Assembly (NCBI GenBank): GCA_047971485.1
Contig: JBKDZR010000007.1
Span: 12,433 to 76,432 of the forward strand
Direction of reading: 5' to 3'
DNA from: JBKDZR01 sp047971485
GTDB taxonomy: Bacteria > Pseudomonadota > Alphaproteobacteria > Rhodobacterales > Rhodobacteraceae
Length of the DNA stretch: 64,000 nt
Part shown: positions 1-8,932 of the stretch, one piece after another
Layout: each line of letters starts with the position of its first letter
Numbering within the stretch: position 1 is the first letter of the stretch
Notes under the pieces: generated by a model
The model's database searches: none
Told to the model about the DNA's origin: nothing
Seen by the model: only the letters and a program-made list of their open reading frames with translations
Position numbers and translations under genes: made by a program

Positions 1-3000
1 ATGCCGGACTGATCCAGCATCGTGACGCCGTTGATCACAAAGCCACCGGTACCAGCCGTGACATCCGAAAGCTCTATCTTGGTGGTATCGCTCTTGCCAA
101 AAATGACATAACTCGCGCCAGAGCTGGAGCCGTTGGGGTCACTCCGCGGCGCGCCGACGATCAGATCGTCCAGGCCATCGCCGTTCACATCGCCCGCAGA
201 ACTGACCGACGTGCCCGACCGGTCCCAAGCATTGGCGCCGTTGATCACGAATCCGCCCGCAGTCACTTCAAGCGCCGACAGTTCAACCAGCGCTGCGTCG
301 GTCTTGCCAAAAATGACATAACTGGCACCTTCTTCGCTGGTCCCCCCAAAAGGCACGCCGACGATCAGATCATCCAGGCCATCACCATTCACATCCCCCG
401 CGGAACTGACGCTGCGGCCCGCATACTGATAAGCCCCGGCGCCGTTGATCACGAACCCGCCGGTGTCGGCTGCGATATCAGACAACTCGACCTTGGCCCC
501 TCCGCTTTTGCCGAAAATGACATAGCTGGCACCGGAAGAGGTGCCATTGGTATCCACCCAGGCCGCACCAATCAGCAAGTCATCCAATCCGTCGCCGTTC
601 ACGTCGCCCGCCGAACTGACACGATGGCCAGACTGGTCACCGGCTGTAACACCGTTGATCACGAAACCGCCGGGACCAGTGTCGGCCGCGATGGCCGAAA
701 GTGCGACCGCCGAAGTATCGGTCTTACCGAAGACGACATAGCTGGCACCGGACCGGCTACCATGGGGGTCCGCATCTCGTGCGCCGATCAGCAGATCGGC
801 AAGGCCATCGCCATTCACGTCACCCGCAGAACTGACCGCCAGACCGGCCTTGTCACCGGCCGTAACGCCGTTGATCACAAAACCGCCGATACCGGTCGTA
901 ACGTCCGAAAGCTCTATCTTGGTGGTGTCGCTCTTGCCGAAAACGACATAGCTTGCGCCAGAATAAGTTCCATTAGGCGCGACACCATAGGCGCCGATGA
1001 TCAAGTCATCCAGACCGTCGCCGTTTACATCGCCGGCAGAACTGACCGCATACCCCGACAGATCGCCCGCAGTGATCCCATTGATCACAAAGCCTCCAAT
1101 ACCAGCAGAGACATCCGACAATTCCACCCTGAGGGGGATATCGCGGGTCACACTCGTCTGCACCTCAAGCCGGGTATGGCCGCTTTGGAAAACTGCGAAG
1201 GTTTTACCACCATCGTCGAATTTGCCCATCGGATACCAGCCATCGGTCAGCGTGATGCTATCGCTGGCATCACCCAACACCCGCAGGGTGTTCGAGGTAT
1301 CGGACAGCCGCTGCAACTCGATCCGGTTGAGGATCAGCGCGTTGCCGTGCCCGCCCAGGTCGATCCGTTCGATCCCGGTCAGGCTGGTATTGTCCAGGGT
1401 CGTCAAATCGAGCGTCAGACCCGAACCGTCAAGGCGCAGCGTGTCGACCCCATTCCCACCGTCAATCCGATCGAACGACAGATCCGAAATGGCCAGCGTG
1501 TCATCACCCGCGCCGCCGCGCAGCACATCGGCCCCGCCGTTACCGATCAGAACATCATCGCCAGTGCCGGCGATCAAGACATCGCGCGCGGCAGTCCCGG
1601 TCAGCGTATCGTCGCCGACTGTTCCGACCTGTGTCGCTGCACCAGTGAAGTCGCCCCCCAGAATGACATAGCTTACGCCGGAACTGTATCGGCCAAGGAT
1701 GTTGCCCAAAGGCATTCCGACAATCAGATCATCGAAACCATCGCCATTCACATCCCCTGCGGAGCTGACCGAAACACCCAGCTCACCGAGTGCGGTTTGA
1801 CCATGGATTGCGAACCCTCCGAGACCGGCCTCGATATCCGACAATTCCACTGCGGCGCCAGCCGTCTTGCCGAAGACCACATAGCTGCTGCCAGACTTAT
1901 CGCCGTTGGGATCGGCATCCCTTGCACCGATGATCAGATCGTCCAGACCATCGCCATTCACGTCACCGGCAGAACTGACCGAGATCCCCGATTTGTCGCC
2001 AGCTGCCACCCCATGGATCGCGAAGCCCCCGGTGCCGGCCTCGACATCCGACAGTTCCACCGGCGCGTTCCCCGTCCGTCCAAAGATCACATAGCTGCTG
2101 CCCGAGTCATTGCCATGGGGGTCAGCACCCGTTGCGCTGACGATCAGATCGGCCAGACCATCACCATTCACGTCACCGGCAGAACTGACCGACCAGCCCG
2201 AATTGTCACCGACGGCGACACCATTGATCACGAAACCATTACCGGTTCCGTTTTCTATACTCGTAAGGCTGACAGATGCAGTGTTGGTTTTCCCGAAGAC
2301 GACATAACTCGCGCCGGAATAGTTACCGTTGGGATCTGCCCAATGCGCCCCGACGATCAGGTCATCAAGGCCGTCACCGTTCACGTCACCGGCCGAACTG
2401 ACCGAACCACCCAACCGATCTTGAAGCTTGGCCCCGGGGATCGCAAAGCCACCGATGCCGGCGTTGATATCCGTCAGGTCCACCGTGGTGTTGTCAGTCT
2501 TGCCGAAGACAACGTAACTGGCGCCTGATCCGGTACCATTGGGAGTTGCGTTGCGCGCGCCGATGATCACGTCATCCAACCCGTCGCCGTTCACATCCCC
2601 GGCAGAGCTGACCGACCACCCCGAAAAATCACCGGCCGCAACACCACGAACCGCAAAACCGCCGGTACCGGCCTCAACCGTCGACAGATCTATCGCGACA
2701 CCGCCGGTTTTCCCGAAAACAACGTAACTGGTACCGGCCGTGCCGTCAGCGTTGCGCACGCCGATGAGCAGATCGGCCAGACCATCGCCGTTCACATCAC
2801 CCGCGCCACTGACCGAACGGCCCGAACCGTCACCGGCGGCGATACCATTGATGGCAAAGCCACGGGTGTCGGCGTTGTTTCTGACCGCCAACAAATCCAA
2901 CGACCCGCCATCGGTCTTGCCAAAAATGACATAGCCCGTACCGGCATTATTCTGACCATTAGGGTCGGCATAGGGCGCGCCGATGATCATGTCATCCAGG

Positions 3001-6000
3001 CCATCACCGTTCACATCCCCGGCCGAACTGACGGCACGACCCAGCTGGTCGCCCGAGAACGCAGCATGAATCACAAAGCCACCCGCGCCAGCCTCGATCT
3101 CTGACAACTCTACCTTGATGGGGATGTTGCGGGTTATGCCCTGCTGCACCTCCAGCCGGGCTTGGCCCTTGTTGAAAAGCGCAAAGGTCTTACCGTCGTC
3201 AACGAACGAGCCCGTCCTATGCCAGGCTGCGGTCAGCGTGATACTGTCGCTCGTGTCACCCAATACACGCAGGGTGTTCGAGGTGTCGGACAACCGCTGC
3301 AGCTCGATCTGGTCGAGGATAAGGGTGTTGCCGTGCCCGCCTAGGTCGATCCGTTCGATCCCGCTAAGCCTGGTGTTATCCAGCGTGGTCAGGTCCAGCG
3401 TCAGCCCCGAACCGTCAAGGCGCAGCGTATCGGTCCCGGTACCGCCGTCGATCCGGTCGAACGACAGGTCCGAAATGGCCAGCGTGTCGTCACCCGCGCC
3501 ACCACGCAGCACATCTGCCCCACCGTTGCCAATCAACACATCATCGCCAGTGCCCGCGATCAGGATATCGCGCGCGGCACTGCCGGTCAGCGTGTCGTCG
3601 CCAACCGTGCCAACCTGTGTCGCCGCGCCGGTGAAATCACCGCCGAAGATGACATAGCTGATACCCGCATCGGGATTGCCATTGGCATCGCCGTAAGGTG
3701 CCCCGATGAGCAGATCATCAAAACCGTCACCGTTGACATCGCCCGCCGCGCTGACCGCCCGGCCCGCGCGATCATCGGTCGTGGCCCCGTGGATCACGAA
3801 CCCGGAAACACCCGAGGCCAGACTCGACAAATCCACTGCTGCACTGTCGGTTTTCCCAAAAACAACATAGCTGGCGCCCGCATTGGACCCGTTCGGATCA
3901 GCAAATGGCGCCCCGATGAGCAGATCATCCAGACCGTCGCCATTCACGTCGCCGGCGGAACTGACCGCACGACCGGAGCGATCGCCTGTCTCGATGCCGT
4001 CGATCACAAAACCGCCCGCACCGGATGTGATATCGGACAGGTCCACGCCTGTCCCATCGGTCTTGCCAAAGATGACATAACTGGCACCGAACGAACCATT
4101 TGCATTTGGCGCCCCGACAATCAGATCGGCTAGACCATCGCCGTTCACATCGCCGGCAGAGCTGACCGAGAGGCCCAGCTGATCCCCGTTCGACGCACCG
4201 GTGATCGCAAAACCGCCCACGCCGGATGTGATGTCGGACAGATCCACGCCTGTCCCATCAGTCTTGCCAAAAACGACATAGCTGGCGCCGGACGCGCCAT
4301 TGGATTCGGGTGCCCCGACGATCAGGTCGGCCAAGCCATCGCCGTTCACGTCACCGGCAGCACTGACCGATCGTCCGAGCCGGTCATTTGCCGCACCCCC
4401 ATCGACGACAAAACCGCCCACCCCCAGCGCAACATCCGCCAGATCCACGGTTCCGCCACCGGTCTGACCAAAGACGATATAGCTGGCCCCGGAATTCGTG
4501 TTCGTATGTGGATCGGCCAACGGCGCGCCGACAATCAGATCTCCCAGGCCATCGCCGTTCACATCGCCAGCCGCACTGACCGCGCGCCCTGATCCATCTC
4601 CGGCAGACGCCCCGGTGATCAGCAAACCACCTGTCCCCGAAGCCACATTCGACAGATCGACGGCAGTGCCGTCGGTCTTGCCGAAAACGACGAAGGTGGA
4701 TCCGGAATTGGAAAGGCTATTATGTTCCGCAAACGGCGCCCCGACGATCAGATCCGCCAGCCCATCCCCGTTCAAGTCCCCGGCGGAACTGACCGAGGTG
4801 CCCGTTTGATCGCCCCCAAGAATGCCGTTGATCGCGAAACCGCCGGTGCCGGCGGCAATATCCGACAGATCTACCGCCGTATCATCCGTTTTGCCAAAGA
4901 CGACATACCCGCTACCGGCGTCAATCTGGCCATTGGGGGCCGCCCGTGGGGCGCCAATGATCAGGTCATTCAACCCATCGCCATTCACGTCGCCCGCCCA
5001 GTGGACCGACATCCCCGAGCGGTCATCATTCGTGATCCCGTTGATCACGAAGCCGCCGACACGCCCGCCGACATCGGACAATTCGATGATCTCATCCGCG
5101 CCTGTGATCGTCACCGTAACCATCTGGGATACGCCATCACTGGCCGTGAAGGTGATCGTGTCGCTGACCACATCGGATGCGGACAAGGGCCACACCGCTT
5201 TCTGATCCAGCGTGTAGGTCCAGGTGCCCCCAACCAGCGTGAAGCTGCCATAGCCGTGATCACCCGGCGTCGGCCCGATATCGGCAAGGACCGGCGTGTC
5301 ACCGGCATCCACATCGCTGACCGAAATCGTCCCGCTGACCGTTACCGGTCCGTCGCCGATATTGCCCTCGGTCACCGTGCCGGTGACAGTGCCCGTGATA
5401 ACCGCCGCGTCATTCGTGCCGGTAATCGTCACGCGGACCTCTTGCGACGTGCCGTCACTGGCGGTGAAGGTGATCGTGTCCAGAACCTGCGCCCCAGCAT
5501 CAAGCCCCTGCACAGCCGTCTGATCCAGCGTGTAGGTCCAGGTGCCCCCAACCAGCGTGAAGCTGCCATAGCCGTGATCACCCGGCGTCGGCCCGATATC
5601 GGCAAAGTGCGGAGGATTGCCAGGGGCTTGGCCTGCGATGGCCCCACTGGCCGTGACGGGGGCGTCGCCGATATCGCCCTCGGTCACCGCACCGGTCAAG
5701 ATGCTGGTAAAGCCTGACGACTGATCCGGAGTGCCGTCACCGACCCAGTCGTTGCGCGCGCCAAGCCCGATCATCCCAAGCCCGCCAGCCGCCGCCGCCC
5801 CCAACAGGATCCCTGCGGCACCATCCGAGCCTTCACCGGCCGTCGCCATCACATCAGCCAGGGAAGACAGGGTATCCTGGGTGATCTGCACCTCACCACC
5901 AGGGCTGACCCGGGTATCGACCGCCGCGACCGTGATCCTGGCCCCGTTTTTCAGATACAGCTCAAGCGTCCCATCCGGCAGAAAACGGGCCTCGGCAACG

Positions 6001-6155
6001 TTGGCGAGGTCGCTGACATTGACCCAATAGTCAACTGCAGCGGCCGGCCGCGCAACCGATGCAAACAGCATCACCGCCGGCAGGAATACCCCCCCAATCC
6101 GGCCTGTTACCGTCCTTATCGCATATGCGGCGGCGTCAATCCGCTGTCGTGCCAT
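1..6155 (-). CDS. Giant secreted VCBS / FG-GAP / RTX repeat protein (3' end beyond window)
   Basis: An uninterrupted frame runs from ATG at 6155 (GAGGCAGG just upstream) to the left edge, 2051 codons without a stop. Residues 1-40 form a signal peptide ending RPAAA before VDYWVNV. A short N-terminal domain with a Gly/Ala-rich segment (ILLGAAAAGG) recalls the start of BapA-like adhesins. Two VCBS repeats follow, then 19 FG-GAP (integrin-alpha type) repeats of about 70 aa with the core SSAGDVNGDGLDDLIVGA, whose DxNxDGxxD loop binds calcium. Two blocks of about 180 aa with RTX nonapeptide-like motifs (GGAGDDTL, GNGGADVL) interrupt the FG-GAP run after every seventh repeat. The family is surface-bound or secreted and used in adhesion or biofilm; export is inferred. 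The C-terminus, which would show the secretion signal, is outside the window. Confidence 0.9.
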   Translation of the reverse strand, partial: MARQRIDAAAYAIRTVTGRIGGVFLPAVMLFASVARPAAAVDYWVNVSDLANVAEARFLPDGTLELYLKNGARITVAAVDTRVSPGGEVQITQDTLSSLADVMATAGEGSDGAAGILLGAAAAGGLGMIGLGARNDWVGDGTPDQSSGFTSILTGAVTEGDIGDAPVTASGAIAGQAPGNPPHFADIGPTPGDHGYGSFTLVGGTWTYTLDQTAVQGLDAGAQVLDTITFTASDGTSQEVRVTITGTNDAAVITGTVTGTVTEGNIGDGPVTVSGTISVSDVDAGDTPVLADIGPTPGDHGYGSFTLVGGTWTYTLDQKAVWPLSASDVVSDTITFTASDGVSQMVTVTITGADEIIELSDVGGRVGGFVINGITNDDRSGMSVHWAGDVNGDGLNDLIIGAPRAAPNGQIDAGSGYVVFGKTDDTAVDLSDIAAGTGGFAINGILGGDQTGTSVSSAGDLNGDGLADLIVGAPFAEHNSLSNSGSTFVVFGKTDGTAVDLSNVASGTGGLLITGASAGDGSGRAVSAAGDVNGDGLGDLIVGAPLADPHTNTNSGASYIVFGQTGGGTVDLADVALGVGGFVVDGGAANDRLGRSVSAAGDVNGDGLADLIVGAPESNGASGASYVVFGKTDGTGVDLSDITSGVGGFAITGASNGDQLGLSVSSAGDVNGDGLADLIVGAPNANGSFGASYVIFGKTDGTGVDLSDITSGAGGFVIDGIETGDRSGRAVSSAGDVNGDGLDDLLIGAPFADPNGSNAGASYVVFGKTDSAAVDLSSLASGVSGFVIHGATTDDRAGRAVSAAGDVNGDGFDDLLIGAPYGDANGNPDAGISYVIFGGDFTGAATQVGTVGDDTLTGSAARDILIAGTGDDVLIGNGGADVLRGGAGDDTLAISDLSFDRIDGGTGTDTLRLDGSGLTLDLTTLDNTRLSGIERIDLGGHGNTLILDQIELQRLSDTSNTLRVLGDTSDSITLTAAWHRTGSFVDDGKTFALFNKGQARLEVQQGITRNIPIKVELSEIEAGAGGFVIHAAFSGDQLGRAVSSAGDVNGDGLDDMIIGAPYADPNGQNNAGTGYVIFGKTDGGSLDLLAVRNNADTRGFAINGIAAGDGSGRSVSGAGDVNGDGLADLLIGVRNADGTAGTSYVVFGKTGGVAIDLSTVEAGTGGFAVRGVAAGDFSGWSVSSAGDVNGDGLDDVIIGARNATPNGTGSGASYVVFGKTDNTTVDLTDINAGIGGFAIPGAKLQDRLGGSVSSAGDVNGDGLDDLIVGAHWADPNGNYSGASYVVFGKTNTASVSLTSIENGTGNGFVINGVAVGDNSGWSVSSAGDVNGDGLADLIVSATGADPHGNDSGSSYVIFGRTGNAPVELSDVEAGTGGFAIHGVAAGDKSGISVSSAGDVNGDGLDDLIIGARDADPNGDKSGSSYVVFGKTAGAAVELSDIEAGLGGFAIHGQTALGELGVSVSSAGDVNGDGFDDLIVGMPLGNILGRYSSGVSYVILGGDFTGAATQVGTVGDDTLTGTAARDVLIAGTGDDVLIGNGGADVLRGGAGDDTLAISDLSFDRIDGGNGVDTLRLDGSGLTLDLTTLDNTSLTGIERIDLGGHGNALILNRIELQRLSDTSNTLRVLGDASDSITLTDGWYPMGKFDDGGKTFAVFQSGHTRLEVQTSVTRDIPLRVELSDVSAGIGGFVINGITAGDLSGYAVSSAGDVNGDGLDDLIIGAYGVAPNGTYSGASYVVFGKSDTTKIELSDVTTGIGGFVINGVTAGDKAGLAVSSAGDVNGDGLADLLIGARDADPHGSRSGASYVVFGKTDTSAVALSAIAADTGPGGFVINGVTAGDQSGHRVSSAGDVNGDGLDDLLIGAAWVDTNGTSSGASYVIFGKSGGAKVELSDIAADTGGFVINGAGAYQYAGRSVSSAGDVNGDGLDDLIVGVPFGGTSEEGASYVIFGKTDAALVELSALEVTAGGFVINGANAWDRSGTSVSSAGDVNGDGLDDLIVGAPRSDPNGSSSGASYVIFGKSDTTKIELSDVTAGTGGFVINGVTMLDQSG
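1130..1680 (-). repeat. RTX-like block 2 between FG-GAP repeats
   Basis: Second copy of the RTX-like block, separated from the first by exactly seven FG-GAP units. The 1986-nt offset equals 662 codons, so the reading frame is preserved. At least five more FG-GAP units follow before the window edge. Confidence 0.85.
3115..3660 (-). repeat. RTX-like block 1 between FG-GAP repeats
   Basis: Encodes about 180 aa inserted after the seventh FG-GAP repeat. It contains three calcium-binding-like motifs (VGDDTLTG, GTGDDVLIGNGGADVL, GGAGDDTLAIS) and a beta-rich segment with IERIDLGGHGNTLIL. It is highly similar to 1130-1680; a shared 18-bp anchor lies at 3409 and 1423, giving an offset of 1986 nt. Confidence 0.85.
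5201..5287 (-). repeat. 87-bp perfect repeat, copy in second VCBS domain
   Basis: This 87-bp stretch is identical to 5519-5605. It encodes the conserved VCBS core (ADIGPTPGDHGYGSFTLVGG and the WTYTLDQ strand) of the second VCBS domain of the giant repeat protein. Perfect nucleotide identity between domains whose flanks differ points to recent gene conversion or duplication. Confidence 0.9.
5519..5605 (-). repeat. 87-bp perfect repeat, copy in first VCBS domain
   Basis: Identical partner of 5201-5287. In this first VCBS domain the segment just upstream reads GAIAGQAPGNPPHF, where the second domain has the canonical GTISVSDVDAGDTPVL, so only the core is identical. Confidence 0.9.
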
Positions 6156-6213
6156 CGGCCTGCCTCGAACACATCGTCACCCAAAATCGCCAAAAGCGTT
6201 AGCCCACAGAAAA

Positions 6214-6238
6214 TAATGGCAGATTAATGCCGTCATTA
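6214..6238. promoter_or_regulatory. Imperfect palindrome upstream of the giant repeat protein
   Basis: Within the 154-bp gap upstream of the repeat protein the arms TAATG and CATTA flank an imperfectly symmetric 15-bp centre in an AT-rich stretch. This is a possible operator; no promoter hexamers could be assigned with confidence. Confidence 0.25.
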
Positions 6239-6309
6239 TCCCTCAGGAGCGCCCTGCGGGCACTGGCTTTTTGCGAAAATCTTTAGCTATTTTATGCGAT
6301 CCGGGCGGC

Positions 6310-7983
6310 TCAGCGCCGGGTTCGCCCCACCGACCGGCAGATGATCAGCACCGGCAGCAGGCCCACCGCGACGATGATCAGGCTGGGCACCGCCGCACCG
6401 TCCAGTCGCTCATCCGAGGCCAGCCGATGCGCCTGCACCGCCAGCGTATCGAAATTGAACGGCCGCATGATCAACGTCGCCGGCAGTTCCTTCATCGTAT
6501 CGACAAAGACGATCAGAAGGGCTGTCAACAGGCTGGGGGTTAGGATCGGCAGATGGACCCGCCGCAACGTCCCGTAGGCCGAGGCCCCCAGCGACCGCGC
6601 CGCCGCATCGATATTGCGGTGAATCCCGGCCTGACCGCTGTCATAGGCGCCGATCGCTGCGGCCATGAACCGCACCATGTAGGCCATCACCAGAACGCTG
6701 ATCGAACCGGTGAACAGCAGCCCCGTGGTGATGCCGAACCGGTCCTGCATCCAGGCGTTCAGCAGGTTGTCAAAACGCGCGAAGGGCACCAGCAACCCAA
6801 CGGCAATCACCCCGCCCGGCACCGCATAGCCCAACCGTGCAAGCTGCAAGGCGCCAGTGGCGGCCCGCCCGGGCCGGCTGCGGGCGAAGTAAGAGACAAT
6901 GACCGCGCCCACCACCGTGACCACGGCAGCGATCCCGGCCAAGGTCACGGAATTGCCGATGAACTGCCGGTAGCGCGGGCCAAGGATGTCCTGCCCCGCA
7001 TGCTGGGCCATCAGCCCCAGGGCCAGGGCCGGCACAAGCGCGCCGAACAGCACCGGCACCGCGCAAAACAGCGCCGCCATCCAGCCCCGCCAACCGACAA
7101 GGCGCTGGCGCGGCAGGGGCTGATGACGCCGGGTTCCACTGTCGAAGCGGGCACCATCGCGGCTGATCCGCTCCAGCAGCGCCAACACCAGGGCCGTGGC
7201 CAACAAGCACAGCGCCAGTTGTGCCGCTGCGGCACGATCAGCCAGCGTGAACCAGCTGGTGTAGATCCCGGTGGCAAAGGTCTGGACGCCGAAATAGGAC
7301 ACGGTCCCGTAATCGGCGATCGTCTCCATCACTGTCAGCAAAACACCCGCCGCAATCGCCGGCCGTGCCATCGGCAAGGACACGGTCAGGAACGCCCGCC
7401 AGGGGGGCTTGCCCAGCGTCCGCGCGGCCAGAAAGGTGGTGCCGGATTGCTGCACAAAGGCGGCCCGCGCCAGAAGGTAGACATAGGGATAAAGGACCAG
7501 CGTCAACATCGCCGCCGCGCCGCCGGTGGATCGGATCTCGGGGAACCAATAGTCCCGCGCCCCCCATCCGGTCACAGCGCGCAGGGTGCTCTGGACGACA
7601 CCGGGGAAATCCAGCAGATCGGTATAGGCATAGGCCAGCACATAGGCCGGATAGGCAAGCGGCAGAACCAGCGCGATCTCAAGCCAGCGCCGGCCGGGAA
7701 ACTCATGCGCGCTGACCAGCCAGGCCGCCCCGGTCCCGACCGCGAAAGTGCCGCACGCCACCGAGCCCGTCAGGATCAGCGTCGTCACGGTATAGCGCGG
7801 CAACACCGATCCGGCCAGCTGCACCACCGTTCCGGTGCCCCCCATCATCGCCGCCAGCAGGACCGCCAGCATCGGCAAGGCACATAACGCGGCCACCCCA
7901 TAGGCCAGTCCGGCCAGTCCCCGGGCATCGCGACGGGCACGGCGCGCACGGCGGGCAAGGCGGGCAAGGCGGGCAAGGCCCAC
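6310..7983 (-). CDS. FbpB-type iron(III)/small-molecule ABC transporter permease (fused, two-domain)
   Basis: About 557 aa with roughly 12 membrane segments. Two EAA loops (ARTLGKPPWRAFLTVSLP near the middle and AARSLGASAYGTLRRVHLPI near the C-terminus) show the duplicated permease layout of the FbpB/SfuB family, which moves Fe(III) or similar substrates through the inner membrane. The start is uncertain: GTG at 7983 is used here, 17 bp after the stop of the AEC gene; a TTG at 8022 would overlap that gene by 23 bp. The N-terminal tail LARLARLARRARRARR is encoded by a 9-bp tandem repeat. No binding protein or ATPase gene is adjacent, so the substrate is unknown. Confidence 0.8.
   Translation of the reverse strand: MGLARLARLARRARRARRDARGLAGLAYGVAALCALPMLAVLLAAMMGGTGTVVQLAGSVLPRYTVTTLILTGSVACGTFAVGTGAAWLVSAHEFPGRRWLEIALVLPLAYPAYVLAYAYTDLLDFPGVVQSTLRAVTGWGARDYWFPEIRSTGGAAAMLTLVLYPYVYLLARAAFVQQSGTTFLAARTLGKPPWRAFLTVSLPMARPAIAAGVLLTVMETIADYGTVSYFGVQTFATGIYTSWFTLADRAAAAQLALCLLATALVLALLERISRDGARFDSGTRRHQPLPRQRLVGWRGWMAALFCAVPVLFGALVPALALGLMAQHAGQDILGPRYRQFIGNSVTLAGIAAVVTVVGAVIVSYFARSRPGRAATGALQLARLGYAVPGGVIAVGLLVPFARFDNLLNAWMQDRFGITTGLLFTGSISVLVMAYMVRFMAAAIGAYDSGQAGIHRNIDAAARSLGASAYGTLRRVHLPILTPSLLTALLIVFVDTMKELPATLIMRPFNFDTLAVQAHRLASDERLDGAAVPSLIIVAVGLLPVLIICRSVGRTRR
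7952..7978. repeat. 9-bp tandem repeat, three perfect copies
   Basis: The unit CGGGCAAGG (+ strand) occurs three times in a row and is followed by degenerate copies. It encodes Leu-Ala-Arg repeats in the N-terminal tail of the permease. The unit is a multiple of three, so copy-number change would not break the frame. Confidence 0.85.
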
Positions 7984-7999
7984 GCCGACCAAAGACCGC

Positions 8000-8932
8000 T
8001 CAGACAAAGATCGCCACCGCAACGCTGACAGTCACCAGCCCCGCGACAGTGGCCAGAACCAGCCCCGAGGCCGCAGTCAGCGCCCCGCCATGACGCCCGG
8101 CGAAGATGGTGAAAATCGACACCATGGGCAACGCGGCCAGAACCGTGCCCCCCGCAATCAACACCGGATCCAGACCGCCAATCGCGGTCAACACCGCCCA
8201 AACGATCACCGGGTGCACGAACAGCTTGATCCCCGCGATGGCCAGAACCGGCAAGCCCAGTTCCGAAATCCGCGCGGTGGCCAAGGTTCCCCCGGCCAGC
8301 ACCAGCGCCAGAACCGGCGCCGCCGCCGCGATCATGCCCAGCACCTGCGTACCCAGGGTAGGCAACCGCAAACCACTGGCCAGAAAGAGCAAGCCGGCAA
8401 TCAACCCCCAGATGATCGGGGTGCTGAAGGTCGCCCGCAAGGCCCGGATCAGGGCCACCCGCGGTGGTGCCGGATCCGAGGCCGAAACAATTGCGGCCAT
8501 GGTCACGCAAAGGGGAACGACAGCGATATTCTCGGATACGATGGCCCCGGCGAACAGTTCGGCCACATGGTCAGGGTAAACCGCGCTCAGAATCGGCAGG
8601 CCCAGAAAGATGCTGTTCGATGCGCTCATGCCCAGGGCCAGCATCCAGGACAGGCCCGGCGCCACCCCCAACCCGCGCTGCAACAGGGTCTGGCCACCGA
8701 TCAGAACGATCAGCGAGGCCGTCGAATAGCCCAGTACGAAACGCAGGTTCAGCCCCGACAGGTTTCCCAACTGGGCAACGGCCGAAAAGACAAGTACCGG
8801 CACACAAATGTTCAGCGTGAACAGGCTGAGCCAAGGCAGCCCCTCGGCCGGGAAATAGCGTGTCCGCACGACAACGATGCCCAAGGCGATCAACAGATAG
8901 ATCGGAGCGAGAAGAATAAGGGCATCGGTCAT
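8000..8932 (-). CDS. AEC-family (auxin efflux carrier type) transporter
   Basis: 310 aa and about ten hydrophobic segments. The PF03547-type pattern is visible: the N-terminal half begins LAPIYLLIALGIVVVR and contains NICVPVLVFSAVAQ, and the second half contains FVHPVIVWAVLTAIGG and ALPMVSIFTIFAGRHG. Family members export or import organic acids such as malate, malonate and auxin-like compounds. ATG at 8932 is preceded by AGGGGGACC. It is the first gene of a short minus-strand unit with the FbpB-like permease and lies beyond the terminator of the urate operon, so co-function with urate breakdown is not required. Substrate unknown. Confidence 0.85.
   Translation of the reverse strand: MTDALILLAPIYLLIALGIVVVRTRYFPAEGLPWLSLFTLNICVPVLVFSAVAQLGNLSGLNLRFVLGYSTASLIVLIGGQTLLQRGLGVAPGLSWMLALGMSASNSIFLGLPILSAVYPDHVAELFAGAIVSENIAVVPLCVTMAAIVSASDPAPPRVALIRALRATFSTPIIWGLIAGLLFLASGLRLPTLGTQVLGMIAAAAPVLALVLAGGTLATARISELGLPVLAIAGIKLFVHPVIVWAVLTAIGGLDPVLIAGGTVLAALPMVSIFTIFAGRHGGALTAASGLVLATVAGLVTVSVAVAIFV

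Noticed and set aside
133..5717. Many plus-strand ORFs (including one of 634 codons) and a regular 200-bp repeat pattern resembling a CRISPR array or minisatellite
   Set aside because: The repeats are the minus-strand FG-GAP coding units (core SSAGDVNGDG). The plus-strand frames are Pro/Ser/Arg-rich shadows with no family pattern, and repeat length and spacing do not fit CRISPR.
6553..7887. Plus-strand ORF of 444 codons rich in Arg, Gln, His and Gly
   Set aside because: It is antisense to the FbpB-like permease and is composed of the typical reverse-frame residues of high-GC genes. The same applies to the long antisense frames at 8090-9229, 10145-11599, 12980-14281, 19750-21642, 37283-38491, 40764-42218 and 47094-48392.
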